A stretch of DNA of 64,000 nt from Mycolicibacterium flavescens. Its GTDB lineage: Bacteria > Actinomycetota > Actinomycetes > Mycobacteriales > Mycobacteriaceae. Within the stretch, counting starts at the first letter, position 1; each line of letters begins with the position of its first letter. Shown one piece after another: positions 34,147 to 42,482 of this stretch. Where the stretch lies: positions 132,076-196,075 of the forward strand of contig NZ_MIHA01000012.1 in NCBI RefSeq assembly GCF_001722335.1, written 5' to 3'. The position numbers and the translations under genes are program-made. The notes under the pieces were generated by a model. It saw only the letters and a list, made by a program, of their open reading frames with translations, was not told where the DNA came from and searched no databases.

Positions 34147-34165
34147 ACTGAACTGCAACTGAACT
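34147..34165 (-). promoter_or_regulatory. 19-bp direct repeat upstream of DUF3117 gene
   Basis: Minus strand reads AGTTCAGT-tgc-AGTTCAGT, two identical 8-bp units with 3-bp spacing, the same geometry as the site before sigE. Just upstream on the minus strand is GGGAACA, which resembles an ECF-type -35. Regulation by an OmpR-type regulator such as MprA is inferred. Confidence 0.45.
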
Positions 34166-34214
34166 TCCCCTATTGTTCCCTATCCGCGAGGTTTGGTGTG
34201 CAAAGACCCGGCTA

Positions 34215-34820
34215 TCACCGCCGCGGCGGGTCCGCCGAGGCCACCGGAACCCAGCAGTCGGCGGTGTGATCGTCGACCATTCCGGTCGCCTGCATCAGCG
34301 CGTAGGCCGTCGTCGGCCCGACGAACCGGAACCCGCGGCGCTTGAGTTCCTTGGCCATCGCGGTGGACTCCGGCGTGACGGCCGGGATCAGCCCGAACTC
34401 CGCGGGCCGGGGCCGCGGCGGCGGCGCGAACGACCACAGCAGCTCGCCCAGGTCGACGCCGGCATCGGCCAGCTCGGCGGCCGCGCGGGCGTTGGCGATG
34501 GTGGCCTCGATCTTCGCGCGGTTGCGCACGATTCCCGCGTCGCTCATCAGCCGGGTGACGTCGCGGTCGGTGTAGCGGGCGATGCGCTCGACGTCGAAAT
34601 TGTCGAACGCCTGCCGGAAGTTGTCCCGCTTGCGCAGGATGATCAGCCACGACAAGCCGCTCTGGAAAGCCTCGAGCGTGATCCGCTCGAACAGGGCCTG
34701 CGAATCGCGCAGCGGCCGGCCCCACTCGGTGTCGTGGTAGTCGCGGTAGAGCTCGAAATCGGCAGGCGCCAGCCGGGATTCGTCGATCCAGGCGCAGCGC
34801 ACCCGACCGTCAGCGGTCAC
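34215..34820 (-). CDS. tagA: 3-methyladenine DNA glycosylase I
   Basis: A 201-residue Tag-family glycosylase removing 3-methyladenine from DNA. RCAWIDESRLAP.. near the start, YHDTEWGRPLRDSQALFERITLEAFQSGLSW and FVGPTTAYALMQATGMVDDHTADCW are diagnostic, with the Cys/His residues of the structural zinc site (Cys9, His29 and the C-terminal DDHTADC). GTG 34820 overlaps the stop of the preceding gene by 4 nt. Confidence 0.95.
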   Translation of the reverse strand: MTADGRVRCAWIDESRLAPADFELYRDYHDTEWGRPLRDSQALFERITLEAFQSGLSWLIILRKRDNFRQAFDNFDVERIARYTDRDVTRLMSDAGIVRNRAKIEATIANARAAAELADAGVDLGELLWSFAPPPRPRPAEFGLIPAVTPESTAMAKELKRRGFRFVGPTTAYALMQATGMVDDHTADCWVPVASADPPRR

Positions 34821-35197
34821 GCTTCGCTCCGGCTGTCGGCCGTCTCGTCGTCGTCTTGGAGCGCGTGGGCGGGCTGCTCGGCGACCGTGTCGTCGGGATC
34901 CTCGATGCCGTACGCGGCGCGCAGCGTGTCCAGCTGGCCGCGCAGCTGGTCGAGTTCGGCGCCCAGCCGGTCAAGCACCCAGTCCACCTCGCTGGTCTTG
35001 TAGCCGCGCAGCGTCTGCGCGAATTTGATCGCGTCGACGTCGGCGCCCGTCACACCGGAGGCCGGCAGCACGGTGGCCGTGGTGTCGCGCGGCAGCGGTG
35101 GCAACGGTTCGCCGCGCCCGAACAGCACACTGCCCAACGCGAACAGCACCACCGCGATCAGAACCAGCACGACCAGATACAGCAGAACCAGCGTCAC
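34817..35197 (-). CDS. DivIVA-domain membrane protein, Rv1209-like
   Basis: A 126-residue protein with one N-terminal membrane helix (TLVLLYLVVLVLIAVVLFALGSVLF) and a DivIVA-like segment (IKFAQTLRGYKTSEVDWVLDRLGAELDQLRGQLDTLRAAYG) with coiled-coil character, then an acidic tail. It probably acts at the membrane of the growing cell. It lies between gpgS (49 nt) and tagA (4-nt overlap) in one operon. Confidence 0.85.
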   Translation of the reverse strand: MTLVLLYLVVLVLIAVVLFALGSVLFGRGEPLPPLPRDTTATVLPASGVTGADVDAIKFAQTLRGYKTSEVDWVLDRLGAELDQLRGQLDTLRAAYGIEDPDDTVAEQPAHALQDDDETADSRSEA

Positions 35198-35246
35198 GGC
35201 ATCGATACTGCCTCAGCGCGCCGACAACCGCGCCGCCTGTCGGCAC

Positions 35247-36194
35247 CTAGCGCGGGCGCAGCGTGCTCATCGGCGGCCGGTCGGCCAGCGACACCGTCGA
35301 CGTGCGCAGGGTGTAGTCGTCGCCGTCGGCGTAGAACTGGGTCAGCCCGACCCCGGAGTCGGGAACCCCGCACCGCGACAGCAGGGTCGCGATGACCTGC
35401 CTGCTCATCGAGGCCAGCTCGGTCAGCGGCCGGTTGCGGTGGGTCCGCACGCCGAGGTTGACCTGGGCGATCCCGTCGAGCCCCAGCCGGTCGTAGGCGT
35501 CGATGAGCAGCCCGATCTCCACGCCGTAGCCGGGCGCGAACGGCACCGACGTCAACAGCTCACGGGTGCCGGCGTACTCCCCGCCCAGCGGCTGCAGGAT
35601 GCAGGACAGTTCGGGTCGCAGCGACGCCAACAGCGGGCGGGCCACCAGTTCGGTGACGCGGCCGCCGCCGGTGGCGTCCTGGCTGCCGCTGACCTTGAGC
35701 GGGCGGCGGTAGAACCCCTTGACGAAGTGCACGCCGTCGGTGGTGAGCAGCGGGCCCAGGAGCTTGGGCACGAACATCGGATCGGGGTCGATCAGGTCGG
35801 AGTCGACGAACACGATCAGGTCGCCGGTCGTCGCGGCCAGCGAGCGCCACAGCACCTCGCCCTTGCCGGGCTGCGTCGCCACCTCCGGTAGCGCGACCTC
35901 GCGGCTGACCACCCGGGCGCCGGCGGCGACCGCGCGGATCTCGGTGTCGTCGGTGGATCCGGAGTCCAGCACGATCAGCTCGTCGACGAGCCCGCCGAGC
36001 AGCGGGGTGATCGTCTCGACCACGCTGCCGACGGTCTCCTCCTCGTTGAGCGCCGGCAGCACCACCGAGACGGTGCGGCCCTTCTTGGCGGCTTCGAGTT
36101 CGGCGATCGTCCAGGTCGGCCGGCTCCAGCTGTGGTCGGCCAGCCACCGGGCGGTGACGACCTCGGTCGTTGGCAATTCGGGTGTGAGTGTCAT
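35247..36194 (-). CDS. gpgS: Glucosyl-3-phosphoglycerate synthase
   Basis: A 315-residue GT81 enzyme transferring glucose from UDP-glucose to 3-phosphoglycerate, the first step of methylglucose lipopolysaccharide. VSVVLPALNEEETVGSVVETI is the nucleotide-binding start, VFVDSDLIDPDP holds the metal DxD, and KGFYRRPLK and GVEIGLLIDAYDRLG fit the 3-PGA site and GT-A fold. ATG 36194 overlaps the folP2 stop (ATGA). Confidence 0.95.
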   Translation of the reverse strand: MTLTPELPTTEVVTARWLADHSWSRPTWTIAELEAAKKGRTVSVVLPALNEEETVGSVVETITPLLGGLVDELIVLDSGSTDDTEIRAVAAGARVVSREVALPEVATQPGKGEVLWRSLAATTGDLIVFVDSDLIDPDPMFVPKLLGPLLTTDGVHFVKGFYRRPLKVSGSQDATGGGRVTELVARPLLASLRPELSCILQPLGGEYAGTRELLTSVPFAPGYGVEIGLLIDAYDRLGLDGIAQVNLGVRTHRNRPLTELASMSRQVIATLLSRCGVPDSGVGLTQFYADGDDYTLRTSTVSLADRPPMSTLRPR

Positions 36195-37066
36195 GCCAGT
36201 CCCCTCACCGTGCGCGTCGGCGGCCGTCCGCCCTGGATCGACGCGACCATCTCCAGAACGCGTCGTGTCGGCCCGACCTCGTGCACCCGAAACATCGAGG
36301 CCCCGTCGGCGGCCGCCAAGGCGGTGGCTGCCAGGGTGCCCTCGAGGCGCTCGGTCAAACCCACACCCAGAGTCTCCCCGACAAAATCTTTGTTGCTCAG
36401 CGCCATCAGGACAGGCCATCCAGTTTTTACAAGCTCTTTTACGTGGCGCAACAAAGTAAGACCGTGGTAAGTGTTCTTGCCGAAATCGTGGGTCGGGTCG
36501 ATCAGCACGGCGTCGCGCGCCACCCCGGCCGCGACCGCGCGTTCGGCGGCGGCGGTCACCTCGGCGATCACGTCGTCGACGACGCCGCGTTCAGTGATCC
36601 CGTAGTTGACCCGGAACGGGCGGGTCCGCGGCTGCGCGCCGCCGGTGTGTGAGCAGACCAGTCCGGCGCCGAACTCGGCGGCCACCTCGGGCAGCGCCGG
36701 ATCGTGTCCGGCCCAAGTGTCGTTGATCAGGTCCGCGCCGGCCGCGCAGGCCGCTTTGGCCACCGACGCGCGCCAGGTGTCGACGCTGATCAGCTGGTCG
36801 GGGTAGGCGTCGCGGAGCCACTCGATGAACGGGACGACGCGCGCGACCTCCTCGTCGGCGTCGACCAGCGTGCCCGGACCGGCCTTCACCCCGCCGACGT
36901 CGACGACGTCGGCGCCGTCCTCGATGACCCGGTGTGCAGCGGCCTTGGCGGCCTCGTCGGTGAACGCGGCGCCGCGGTCGTAGAACGAGTCCGGGGTCCG
37001 GTTCACGATCGCCATGATCATCGCCCGGTCGCCGGCGACCGGCCGCCCCAGGAACGTCGACTGCAC
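36191..37066 (-). CDS. folP2: Dihydropteroate synthase homologue FolP2
   Basis: A 291-residue TIM-barrel protein of the DHPS family. IMAIVNRTPDSFYDRG matches the pterin/phosphate loop, but the loop that reads GGESTRPG in active DHPS is GGVKAGPG here (near residue 62). Mycobacterial FolP2 proteins with this change do not complement DHPS activity, so another role is likely. GTG 37066 is leaderless by position, 7 nt after a TAGCCT -10. gpgS follows with a 4-nt overlap, pointing to a link with polysaccharide synthesis. Confidence 0.92.
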   Translation of the reverse strand: MQSTFLGRPVAGDRAMIMAIVNRTPDSFYDRGAAFTDEAAKAAAHRVIEDGADVVDVGGVKAGPGTLVDADEEVARVVPFIEWLRDAYPDQLISVDTWRASVAKAACAAGADLINDTWAGHDPALPEVAAEFGAGLVCSHTGGAQPRTRPFRVNYGITERGVVDDVIAEVTAAAERAVAAGVARDAVLIDPTHDFGKNTYHGLTLLRHVKELVKTGWPVLMALSNKDFVGETLGVGLTERLEGTLAATALAAADGASMFRVHEVGPTRRVLEMVASIQGGRPPTRTVRGLA

Positions 37067-37073
37067 GCCTACC

Positions 37074-37079
37074 AGGCTA
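37074..37079 (-). promoter_or_regulatory. -10 element for leaderless folP2
   Basis: Minus-strand TAGCCT ends 7 nt before GTG 37066. It lies in the 28-nt gap after fadD6, so the folP2-gpgS-tagA operon can be transcribed independently of fadD6. Confidence 0.5.
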
Positions 37080-37094
37080 CGGTCCTGCGGAGGC

Positions 37095-38906
37095 TCAGTT
37101 TTTGGGCCTCTTGCCGTCGGCGACTTCCTTCGGGTAGTCGTCGTAGAACTCGACGTAGCCTTCGTCGCGGCCGGCCAGCACGTAGATCGGGTCCTCGATC
37201 TCCCCGGCGTCCTCGTCGCCCTCGCCGGTGTTACCGCCGTAGCCGTCCTTGCGCAGGTCGACCTTCTGGCTCTTGAACGTCGAGGTGTGCGCGATCTCCT
37301 CGACGACCCGCACGAACAGCGGTACCGCGTAGCTGGGCAGCTTGTCGTAGGCGGCCTTGGCCAGCGCCTTGCCGTCGAACTGCTCGCCGTCCTTGAGCTG
37401 GATGGCCGCCATCCCGGCGCGCCCGCCGGCACCCTCGACCTCGACCCCGAAGACCGTCGCCTCCTCGACCTGCGGGTCGGTCGACAGCGCCGCCTCCACC
37501 TCGGTGGTCGCGACGTTCTCGCCCTTCCACCGGAAGGTGTCGCCGAGCCGGTCGGTGAACGCGGCGTGTCCGAAGCCCTGCGAACGCATCAGGTCGCCGG
37601 TGTTGAACCACACGTCGCCGTCTTTGAAAGCGTTGCGCACCAACTTCTTTTCCGACTCTTTCTCGTCGGTGTAGCCGTCGAACGGCTGGAAGTTGCTCAC
37701 CTTCGACAGCAGCAGGCCGGGGGTGCCGCGCTTGACCCTCTTGACCCGGCCGTCGTCGTCGCGCAGCGGTTCACCGGTGTCGGCGTCGTACTCGACGAAC
37801 GCCACCGGCGTCGGGCAGATGCCGGTGGTCTTGTCGAGGTTGAAGAAGTTGACGAACGCGGTGTTGCCCTCGCTGGCGGCGTAGAACTCGCAGACCCGGT
37901 CGATGCCGAACCGCTCGGTGAAGTCGTCCCAGATCGCCGGGCGCAGACCGTTGCCGCCGATCACCCGCACCTTGTGCTTGCGGTCGGTGTCCTTGGGCGG
38001 CTGGTTGAGCAGGTAGGTGCAGATCTCGCCGATGTAGACGAACGCGGTCGCGTCGTAGCGGATGACCTCGTCCCAGAATTTCGACGCCGAGAACGACTTG
38101 CCCAGCGCCAGCGTCGCACCCGAGTTCAGCACCGACGACAGCGCGACGGTCAGCGCGTTGTTGTGGTAGAGCGGCAGGCAGCAGTACAGGGTGTCGCTGC
38201 TGTTCAACCGCATGCCCATGCCGCCGAAACCGGCCAGCGCCCGCAGCCACCGGTAGTGCGTCATCACGCTGGCCTTCGGCATCCCGGTGGTGCCGGAGGT
38301 GAAGATGTAGAACGCCTTGTCCTTGGCCAGCACCGCCTCGGTGGTCGCCGGGTTGCCGGTGGGCGCGGTCGCCGACAGGCGCTGGAGTTCGTCGACGGTG
38401 ATCAGCCCGTTGGTGTCGGCGCCGGATTCGGTGATCGGTTCGACGAAGTCGGTTTCGGCGACGACGACGGCGGCGTCGAGCAGACCCAGGCTGTGGCTGA
38501 GCACGTCGCCGCGCTGGTGATAGTTGATCATGCCGGCGATCGCGCCGCACTTGACCGCGGCGAGCATCATCAGCACCGATTCGGGGCTGTTACGCAACAT
38601 GATTCCGACGACGTCGCCGTGCCCCACCCCGCGCGCGGCCAGCACCGCGGCGTAGCGGTTGACGGTCTCGTTGGCTTCGCGGTAGGTGATCCGCCGGTCG
38701 TCGAACTTGAGGAACAGCTTGTCGGCGTGGCGGGCGGCGCGCTCCTGGAACACCTTCCCGATCGACGTCTTGGCCGACGGTCGGGCACCGAAACCGGTCA
38801 CGGCTCCGCGCACGATCGTCGGCACGTCGAGGATGATGCCCGGCACCTGGGCGGCGAGGTCCAGCAACCCGACGCTCTTGCGGGTCCCAGACTTCTGATC
38901 GGTCAT
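37095..38906 (-). CDS. fadD6: Long-chain fatty-acid CoA synthetase FadD6
   Basis: A 603-residue adenylate-forming enzyme of the FATP/very-long-chain acyl-CoA synthetase type. The P-loop is FIFTSGTTGMPKASVMTHYRW, the adenine motif FYAASEGNTAFVN, and the hinge is in TGDLMRSQGFGHAAFTDRLGDTFRWKGENV. ATG 38906 has GGAGGG upstream. It activates fatty acids for degradation or lipid assembly. Confidence 0.94.
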   Translation of the reverse strand: MTDQKSGTRKSVGLLDLAAQVPGIILDVPTIVRGAVTGFGARPSAKTSIGKVFQERAARHADKLFLKFDDRRITYREANETVNRYAAVLAARGVGHGDVVGIMLRNSPESVLMMLAAVKCGAIAGMINYHQRGDVLSHSLGLLDAAVVVAETDFVEPITESGADTNGLITVDELQRLSATAPTGNPATTEAVLAKDKAFYIFTSGTTGMPKASVMTHYRWLRALAGFGGMGMRLNSSDTLYCCLPLYHNNALTVALSSVLNSGATLALGKSFSASKFWDEVIRYDATAFVYIGEICTYLLNQPPKDTDRKHKVRVIGGNGLRPAIWDDFTERFGIDRVCEFYAASEGNTAFVNFFNLDKTTGICPTPVAFVEYDADTGEPLRDDDGRVKRVKRGTPGLLLSKVSNFQPFDGYTDEKESEKKLVRNAFKDGDVWFNTGDLMRSQGFGHAAFTDRLGDTFRWKGENVATTEVEAALSTDPQVEEATVFGVEVEGAGGRAGMAAIQLKDGEQFDGKALAKAAYDKLPSYAVPLFVRVVEEIAHTSTFKSQKVDLRKDGYGGNTGEGDEDAGEIEDPIYVLAGRDEGYVEFYDDYPKEVADGKRPKN

Positions 38907-38945
38907 GTCGCGTTCGTCCCTCCGCTGTTCCTTTGTCGCAACACC

Positions 38946-39518
38946 CTAGTGACCATGGTCACCGCCGGGGGCGCACGCCGTCATCGCCGCCTCGACGTCT
39001 GTGACGACGACGAGCCGGTCCAGCGCGCCCTGGGCGACGTAGCCGCTGCCGACCAGTTCCCGCAGCCAGACCAGCAGCCCGTCGTAATGCCCGAACGGGT
39101 CGAGCAGCACCACCGGTTTGTCATGCATACCCAAATAGCCCGCTGTCCAGGCTTCGAAGAATTCCTCGAGGGTGCCGATGCCGCCGGGCAGCGCGAGGAA
39201 CGCGTCGGCGCGGTCCTCCATCACCTGTTTGCGTTCGCGCATGGTGTCGGTGACGACGAGTTCGTCGGCGTCGACGTCGGCGACCTCGCGGTGCACCAGC
39301 GCCTTGGGGATCACCCCGACGGTGTGCCCGCCGCGGCTCCTGGCCGCGGTGGCCAGCGCTCCCATCGCCGACACGTTCCCGCCGCCGGAGACCAGCGACC
39401 AGTTGCGCTCGGCGACGGCGCGGCCCACCTGCTCGGCCAACTCCAGCAATTCGGGGTGCGTCGGACCCGACGCGCAGTACACACACACCGCCCAGAGGCG
39501 GCCGGTTTCGCCGGACAC
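38946..39518 (-). CDS. LOG-family nucleoside-5'-monophosphate phosphoribohydrolase, Rv1205-like
   Basis: A 190-residue lysine-decarboxylase-like (LOG) protein. SGGGNVSAMGALATAA and the signature PGGIGTLEEFFEAWT, with DTMRERKQVM, are the active-site motifs of cytokinin-activating phosphoribohydrolases. In M. tuberculosis Rv1205 releases cytokinins and is normally cleared by the proteasome. GTG 39518 was chosen over GTG 39524 by comparison with orthologues. It is divergent from the next gene with starts only 27 nt apart. Confidence 0.9.
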   Translation of the reverse strand: MSGETGRLWAVCVYCASGPTHPELLELAEQVGRAVAERNWSLVSGGGNVSAMGALATAARSRGGHTVGVIPKALVHREVADVDADELVVTDTMRERKQVMEDRADAFLALPGGIGTLEEFFEAWTAGYLGMHDKPVVLLDPFGHYDGLLVWLRELVGSGYVAQGALDRLVVVTDVEAAMTACAPGGDHGH

Positions 39519-39533
39519 GAGCACAACCTGCCA

Positions 39534-39539
39534 TAGACT
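39534..39539 (+). promoter_or_regulatory. -10 element for leaderless STAND-like ATPase gene
   Basis: TAGACT ends 6 nt before GTG 39546 in a 27-nt divergent gap, so the LOG gene promoter must overlap this region. Confidence 0.45.
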
Positions 39540-39545
39540 CCGGCG

Positions 39546-41630
39546 GTGCCGATCGATTGGGTCATCTCGCCGCCCGAGCCGGCACTCGAGCTGATCGAGA
39601 CCGGGCTGCACAAGCGTGCCGGGGCGGTGCTGATCGGGCCGTACGGGGTGGGTAAGACGACGCTGGCGCGCGCGGCGGCCGAGCGGTTCGGCGCGACGTA
39701 TCCGCGGGTGGACTGGGTGCGCGCGACGACGCCGATGGCCGCGGTCCCGTTCGCCGCGGTCGGGCACCTGGTCGAGGTCCCCGACAGCGGCAAGACCGCC
39801 GACGTGCTGGCGACCGCCCGCGAGTCGCTGGGCGACGGCCGGCTGCTCGTCGTCGACGACGCGCACCTGCTCGACACGTTGTCCGCCGCGCTGGTGCACC
39901 AGCTGGCGATCAGCGGTGCGGCGACGCTGATCCTCACAGTGGCTCCCGATTGCGCGGTATCCGAGGACATTTCGCGGCTGTGGGACGACGGACTGCTCGA
40001 GCGCGTCGAGCTCTCGCCGCCGGGCCACGACGACACCCGGCTGGCCACGCTGGTCGAGGAGTTCGTCGCCGGCCTGCCCGCGACCGCGCACCGCGTGCTG
40101 GAGTACCTGGCGGTCGACGACCCGTTGCCGCTGGCCGAGATCCAAGCGCTCGTCGGCGGTGACGCTGTCGAGTCGGCCGTCGCCGACGGTGCGGTCGTCG
40201 TCGACGACGGCCGGTTGCGGCCCGCGCACCCGTTGTTCACCGACGCGGTGCGCGACGCGCTGGGCGGCCCGGAGTTGCGTCGGCTGCGCGGTGAGCTGGT
40301 CGGACTGCTCGCCGCGCGGCCCGCGCCCGGGGTGATCGGGCGGCTGCGCCTCGCGGTGCTTGCCCTCGACAGTGACAGCCCGCTGCCGGCCGCCGACCTG
40401 GCCGCGGCCGCCGGCGAGGCGTTGCGGCTCGGCGATCTGGTGCTCAGCGAACGGCTGGCCCGCGCGGCGCTGCCCGGCGCCCCGGATCTGTCGACGCGGC
40501 TCACGCTGGCCTACGCGCTGGCCTGGCAGGGTCGCGGCCGCGACGCCGACGCCGTGCTCGACGAGGTGGACACCGCGACGCTGTCGGAGGCCGAGTTGAT
40601 GGCGTGGGCGCTGCCGCGCGCGGCCAACCAGTTCTGGATGCTCTCGGAGCCGGAGCGGGCCACCGCGTTCCTGCGCGCGACCCGCAACCGGGTGACGACG
40701 GCGACGGCGCGCACCACGCTGGATGCGCTGTCGGCGACGTTCGCGATGAACGCGGGCAACCCGGTGCGGGCGATCGAGCTGGCGACCGACGTGCTGGCCT
40801 CGCCGAGCGCCGACGACACCGCGGTCGGCTGGGCGGCGTCCGCGGCGGCGCTGAGCGCGGCCCGCACCGGACGCTTCGCCGATGTCGACGCGCTCGCCGA
40901 ACGCGCGGTCGCCGCCGGACATCCCGGGCTGCTGCGGTTCACCAGCGGCTACGGGCAGACGACCGCGCTGGTGCTGGCGGGGCGGCTGGACCAGGCACGT
41001 GAACTCGCACAGCGGCTCGCCGACCTCGCCCAGCTGCAGCAGCCCGGCCGCGCGATCGGCGAGGTGCTGGTCGCCGATGTGCTGATCGCGCGCGGCGAAC
41101 TCGAGGAGGCGGTGCGTCTGCTGCGGCCCGCGGCCGCGGCGCTGGCGCCGACCGGTTACTCGTGGGGCCCGCTGGCGTGGATGCTGCTGGCCCAGGCGCT
41201 GGGTCAGCTCGGCGCGGCGGTGGAGGCCGGAAAGGCGTTGGCGCGCGCGGAGTCCCGGCACGGATTGAAGTCGATGCTGTTTGCGCCCGAGCTGACGCTG
41301 GCGCGGGCGTGGGCGAAGTGGGCGCGCCGCGACGAACACGGTGCGGTGGCGGTGGCGCGCGACGCGGTCCGCAGCGCCGAGCGCGGCGGCCAGAACGCGG
41401 TCGCGTTGCGGGCCCTGGTGGATGCGGCCCGGATGGGCGACGCGCGGTGCGCGGACGCGGTCGCCCGGATCAGCGTCGAATGTGATTGTGCGCTGGGAGA
41501 ATTGGCGTTGTCACACGGTCGGGCGCTGGCCGCCCGGGACGCCGCGGCGCTGGCCGACGTGGCCCGGCGCTACGCCGAGAGCGGCTTCCGGCGCGCCGCA
41601 CACGACGCCGCCGCTCAGGCGCAGCGCTGA
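39546..41630 (+). CDS. STAND-like P-loop ATPase with helical repeats, Rv1204c-like
   Basis: A 694-residue protein. The N-terminal ATPase has Walker A IGPYGVGKTTLARA (about 31-40) and Walker B GRLLVVDDAHLLD (about 99-106), as in MalT/LuxR-type regulators. From about 250 on it is made of Ala-rich TPR-like helices. No C-terminal LuxR helix-turn-helix follows, unlike MalT-type regulators of this layout, so it may act through protein contacts. It is longer than M. tuberculosis Rv1204c (562 residues). Function unknown. Confidence 0.8.
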   Translation: MPIDWVISPPEPALELIETGLHKRAGAVLIGPYGVGKTTLARAAAERFGATYPRVDWVRATTPMAAVPFAAVGHLVEVPDSGKTADVLATARESLGDGRLLVVDDAHLLDTLSAALVHQLAISGAATLILTVAPDCAVSEDISRLWDDGLLERVELSPPGHDDTRLATLVEEFVAGLPATAHRVLEYLAVDDPLPLAEIQALVGGDAVESAVADGAVVVDDGRLRPAHPLFTDAVRDALGGPELRRLRGELVGLLAARPAPGVIGRLRLAVLALDSDSPLPAADLAAAAGEALRLGDLVLSERLARAALPGAPDLSTRLTLAYALAWQGRGRDADAVLDEVDTATLSEAELMAWALPRAANQFWMLSEPERATAFLRATRNRVTTATARTTLDALSATFAMNAGNPVRAIELATDVLASPSADDTAVGWAASAAALSAARTGRFADVDALAERAVAAGHPGLLRFTSGYGQTTALVLAGRLDQARELAQRLADLAQLQQPGRAIGEVLVADVLIARGELEEAVRLLRPAAAALAPTGYSWGPLAWMLLAQALGQLGAAVEAGKALARAESRHGLKSMLFAPELTLARAWAKWARRDEHGAVAVARDAVRSAERGGQNAVALRALVDAARMGDARCADAVARISVECDCALGELALSHGRALAARDAAALADVARRYAESGFRRAAHDAAAQAQR

Positions 41631-41661
41631 ATTGGTGCGTAAGGCGCCGGGTCCGCGACTT

Positions 41662-41667
41662 TAGACT
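41662..41667 (+). promoter_or_regulatory. -10 element for the EspC-like gene
   Basis: TAGACT predicts a start near 41674, leaving a 13-nt leader that contains GGAGGT before ATG 41687. The promoter lies between the ATPase stop and this gene, so they are separately controlled. Confidence 0.45.
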
Positions 41668-41686
41668 TCTGCCTACGGAGGTAGCG

Positions 41687-42481
41687 ATGAACGAGCTCTA
41701 CGTGCAGACCGACGGAGTGCGGTCCTACGCCCAGATCCACGATCAGGTGTCCGCGGCGCTGTCCCAGGTGATGGGCAGCGGTGCGGCCGAGGCCACGGGT
41801 GTGCAGAACAGCCACGGCACGATTGCCGCGGCTGTGAGTTCCGCGCTGTCCGGTGTGCTCGGCAGCAGGCAGGGCACGATGCAGGCCACCAACACGTCGA
41901 GCACGACGATCTCGGAGTTGCTGCAGAAGGCCGCCCGGCTTTACGAGCAGGGTGACCGCGCGGGCGCCGAGAAGCTGCAGGCCGCCGCTGATGCGCTGCA
42001 GGACCAGGCCGGGGGCGCGCCGGCCGCGGGCGGTGCGGAGTCGCCCGGCGCGGCGGCCCGCAGCGCAGCGGGCGCTCCCGCCGCAGGCAGCCCGGCCGGC
42101 GGCGCCGACGTGCTCGGTCAGATCGTCGGCCAGGTGGGCCAGCAGGTCGGTGCGCTGGCCGGTGCCGTCGCCGCCCCGCTGGCCGGTTTGGCCCAAGGGC
42201 TGCAACAGGTTCCGCAGCAGGTCATGCAGGGGGTCCAGCAGGCCGCGCAGAGCGGCACCGCCGACAAGGCGGCCCAGGAAGCCGACCGCCGCGAGCAGGA
42301 CCGCGCCGCCGACGAACGCGAAGCCCGGCCCGGCGAACGTCCCGAGGAGCGTGCCCCGGCGCAGACGCCGAGCGGGGCCGCGCCCGGCGAGTCGGCGCAG
42401 GCCGGCCGGGCACCGGAGACACCCGCTCCGCCGCAGCGGCCCGAGCCCGCGCAGACCCGCCCGCAGGCCGACCCGCGCTGA
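41687..42481 (+). CDS. EspC-like type VII secretion substrate
   Basis: A 264-residue protein with a roughly 100-residue N-terminal helical hairpin resembling EspC/DUF2580: LYVQTDGVRSYAQIHDQVSAAL, a turn with NSHGTIAAAV, and a second helix ending in the export motif Tyr86-x3-Asp90 (LYEQGD). The remainder is low-complexity Ala/Gln/Pro/Arg. It has a consensus GGAGGT SD. It is not near an esx locus, so it must use a T7SS encoded elsewhere. It converges with two further candidate substrates. Confidence 0.7.
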   Translation: MNELYVQTDGVRSYAQIHDQVSAALSQVMGSGAAEATGVQNSHGTIAAAVSSALSGVLGSRQGTMQATNTSSTTISELLQKAARLYEQGDRAGAEKLQAAADALQDQAGGAPAAGGAESPGAAARSAAGAPAAGSPAGGADVLGQIVGQVGQQVGALAGAVAAPLAGLAQGLQQVPQQVMQGVQQAAQSGTADKAAQEADRREQDRAADEREARPGERPEERAPAQTPSGAAPGESAQAGRAPETPAPPQRPEPAQTRPQADPR

Positions 42482-42482
42482 G

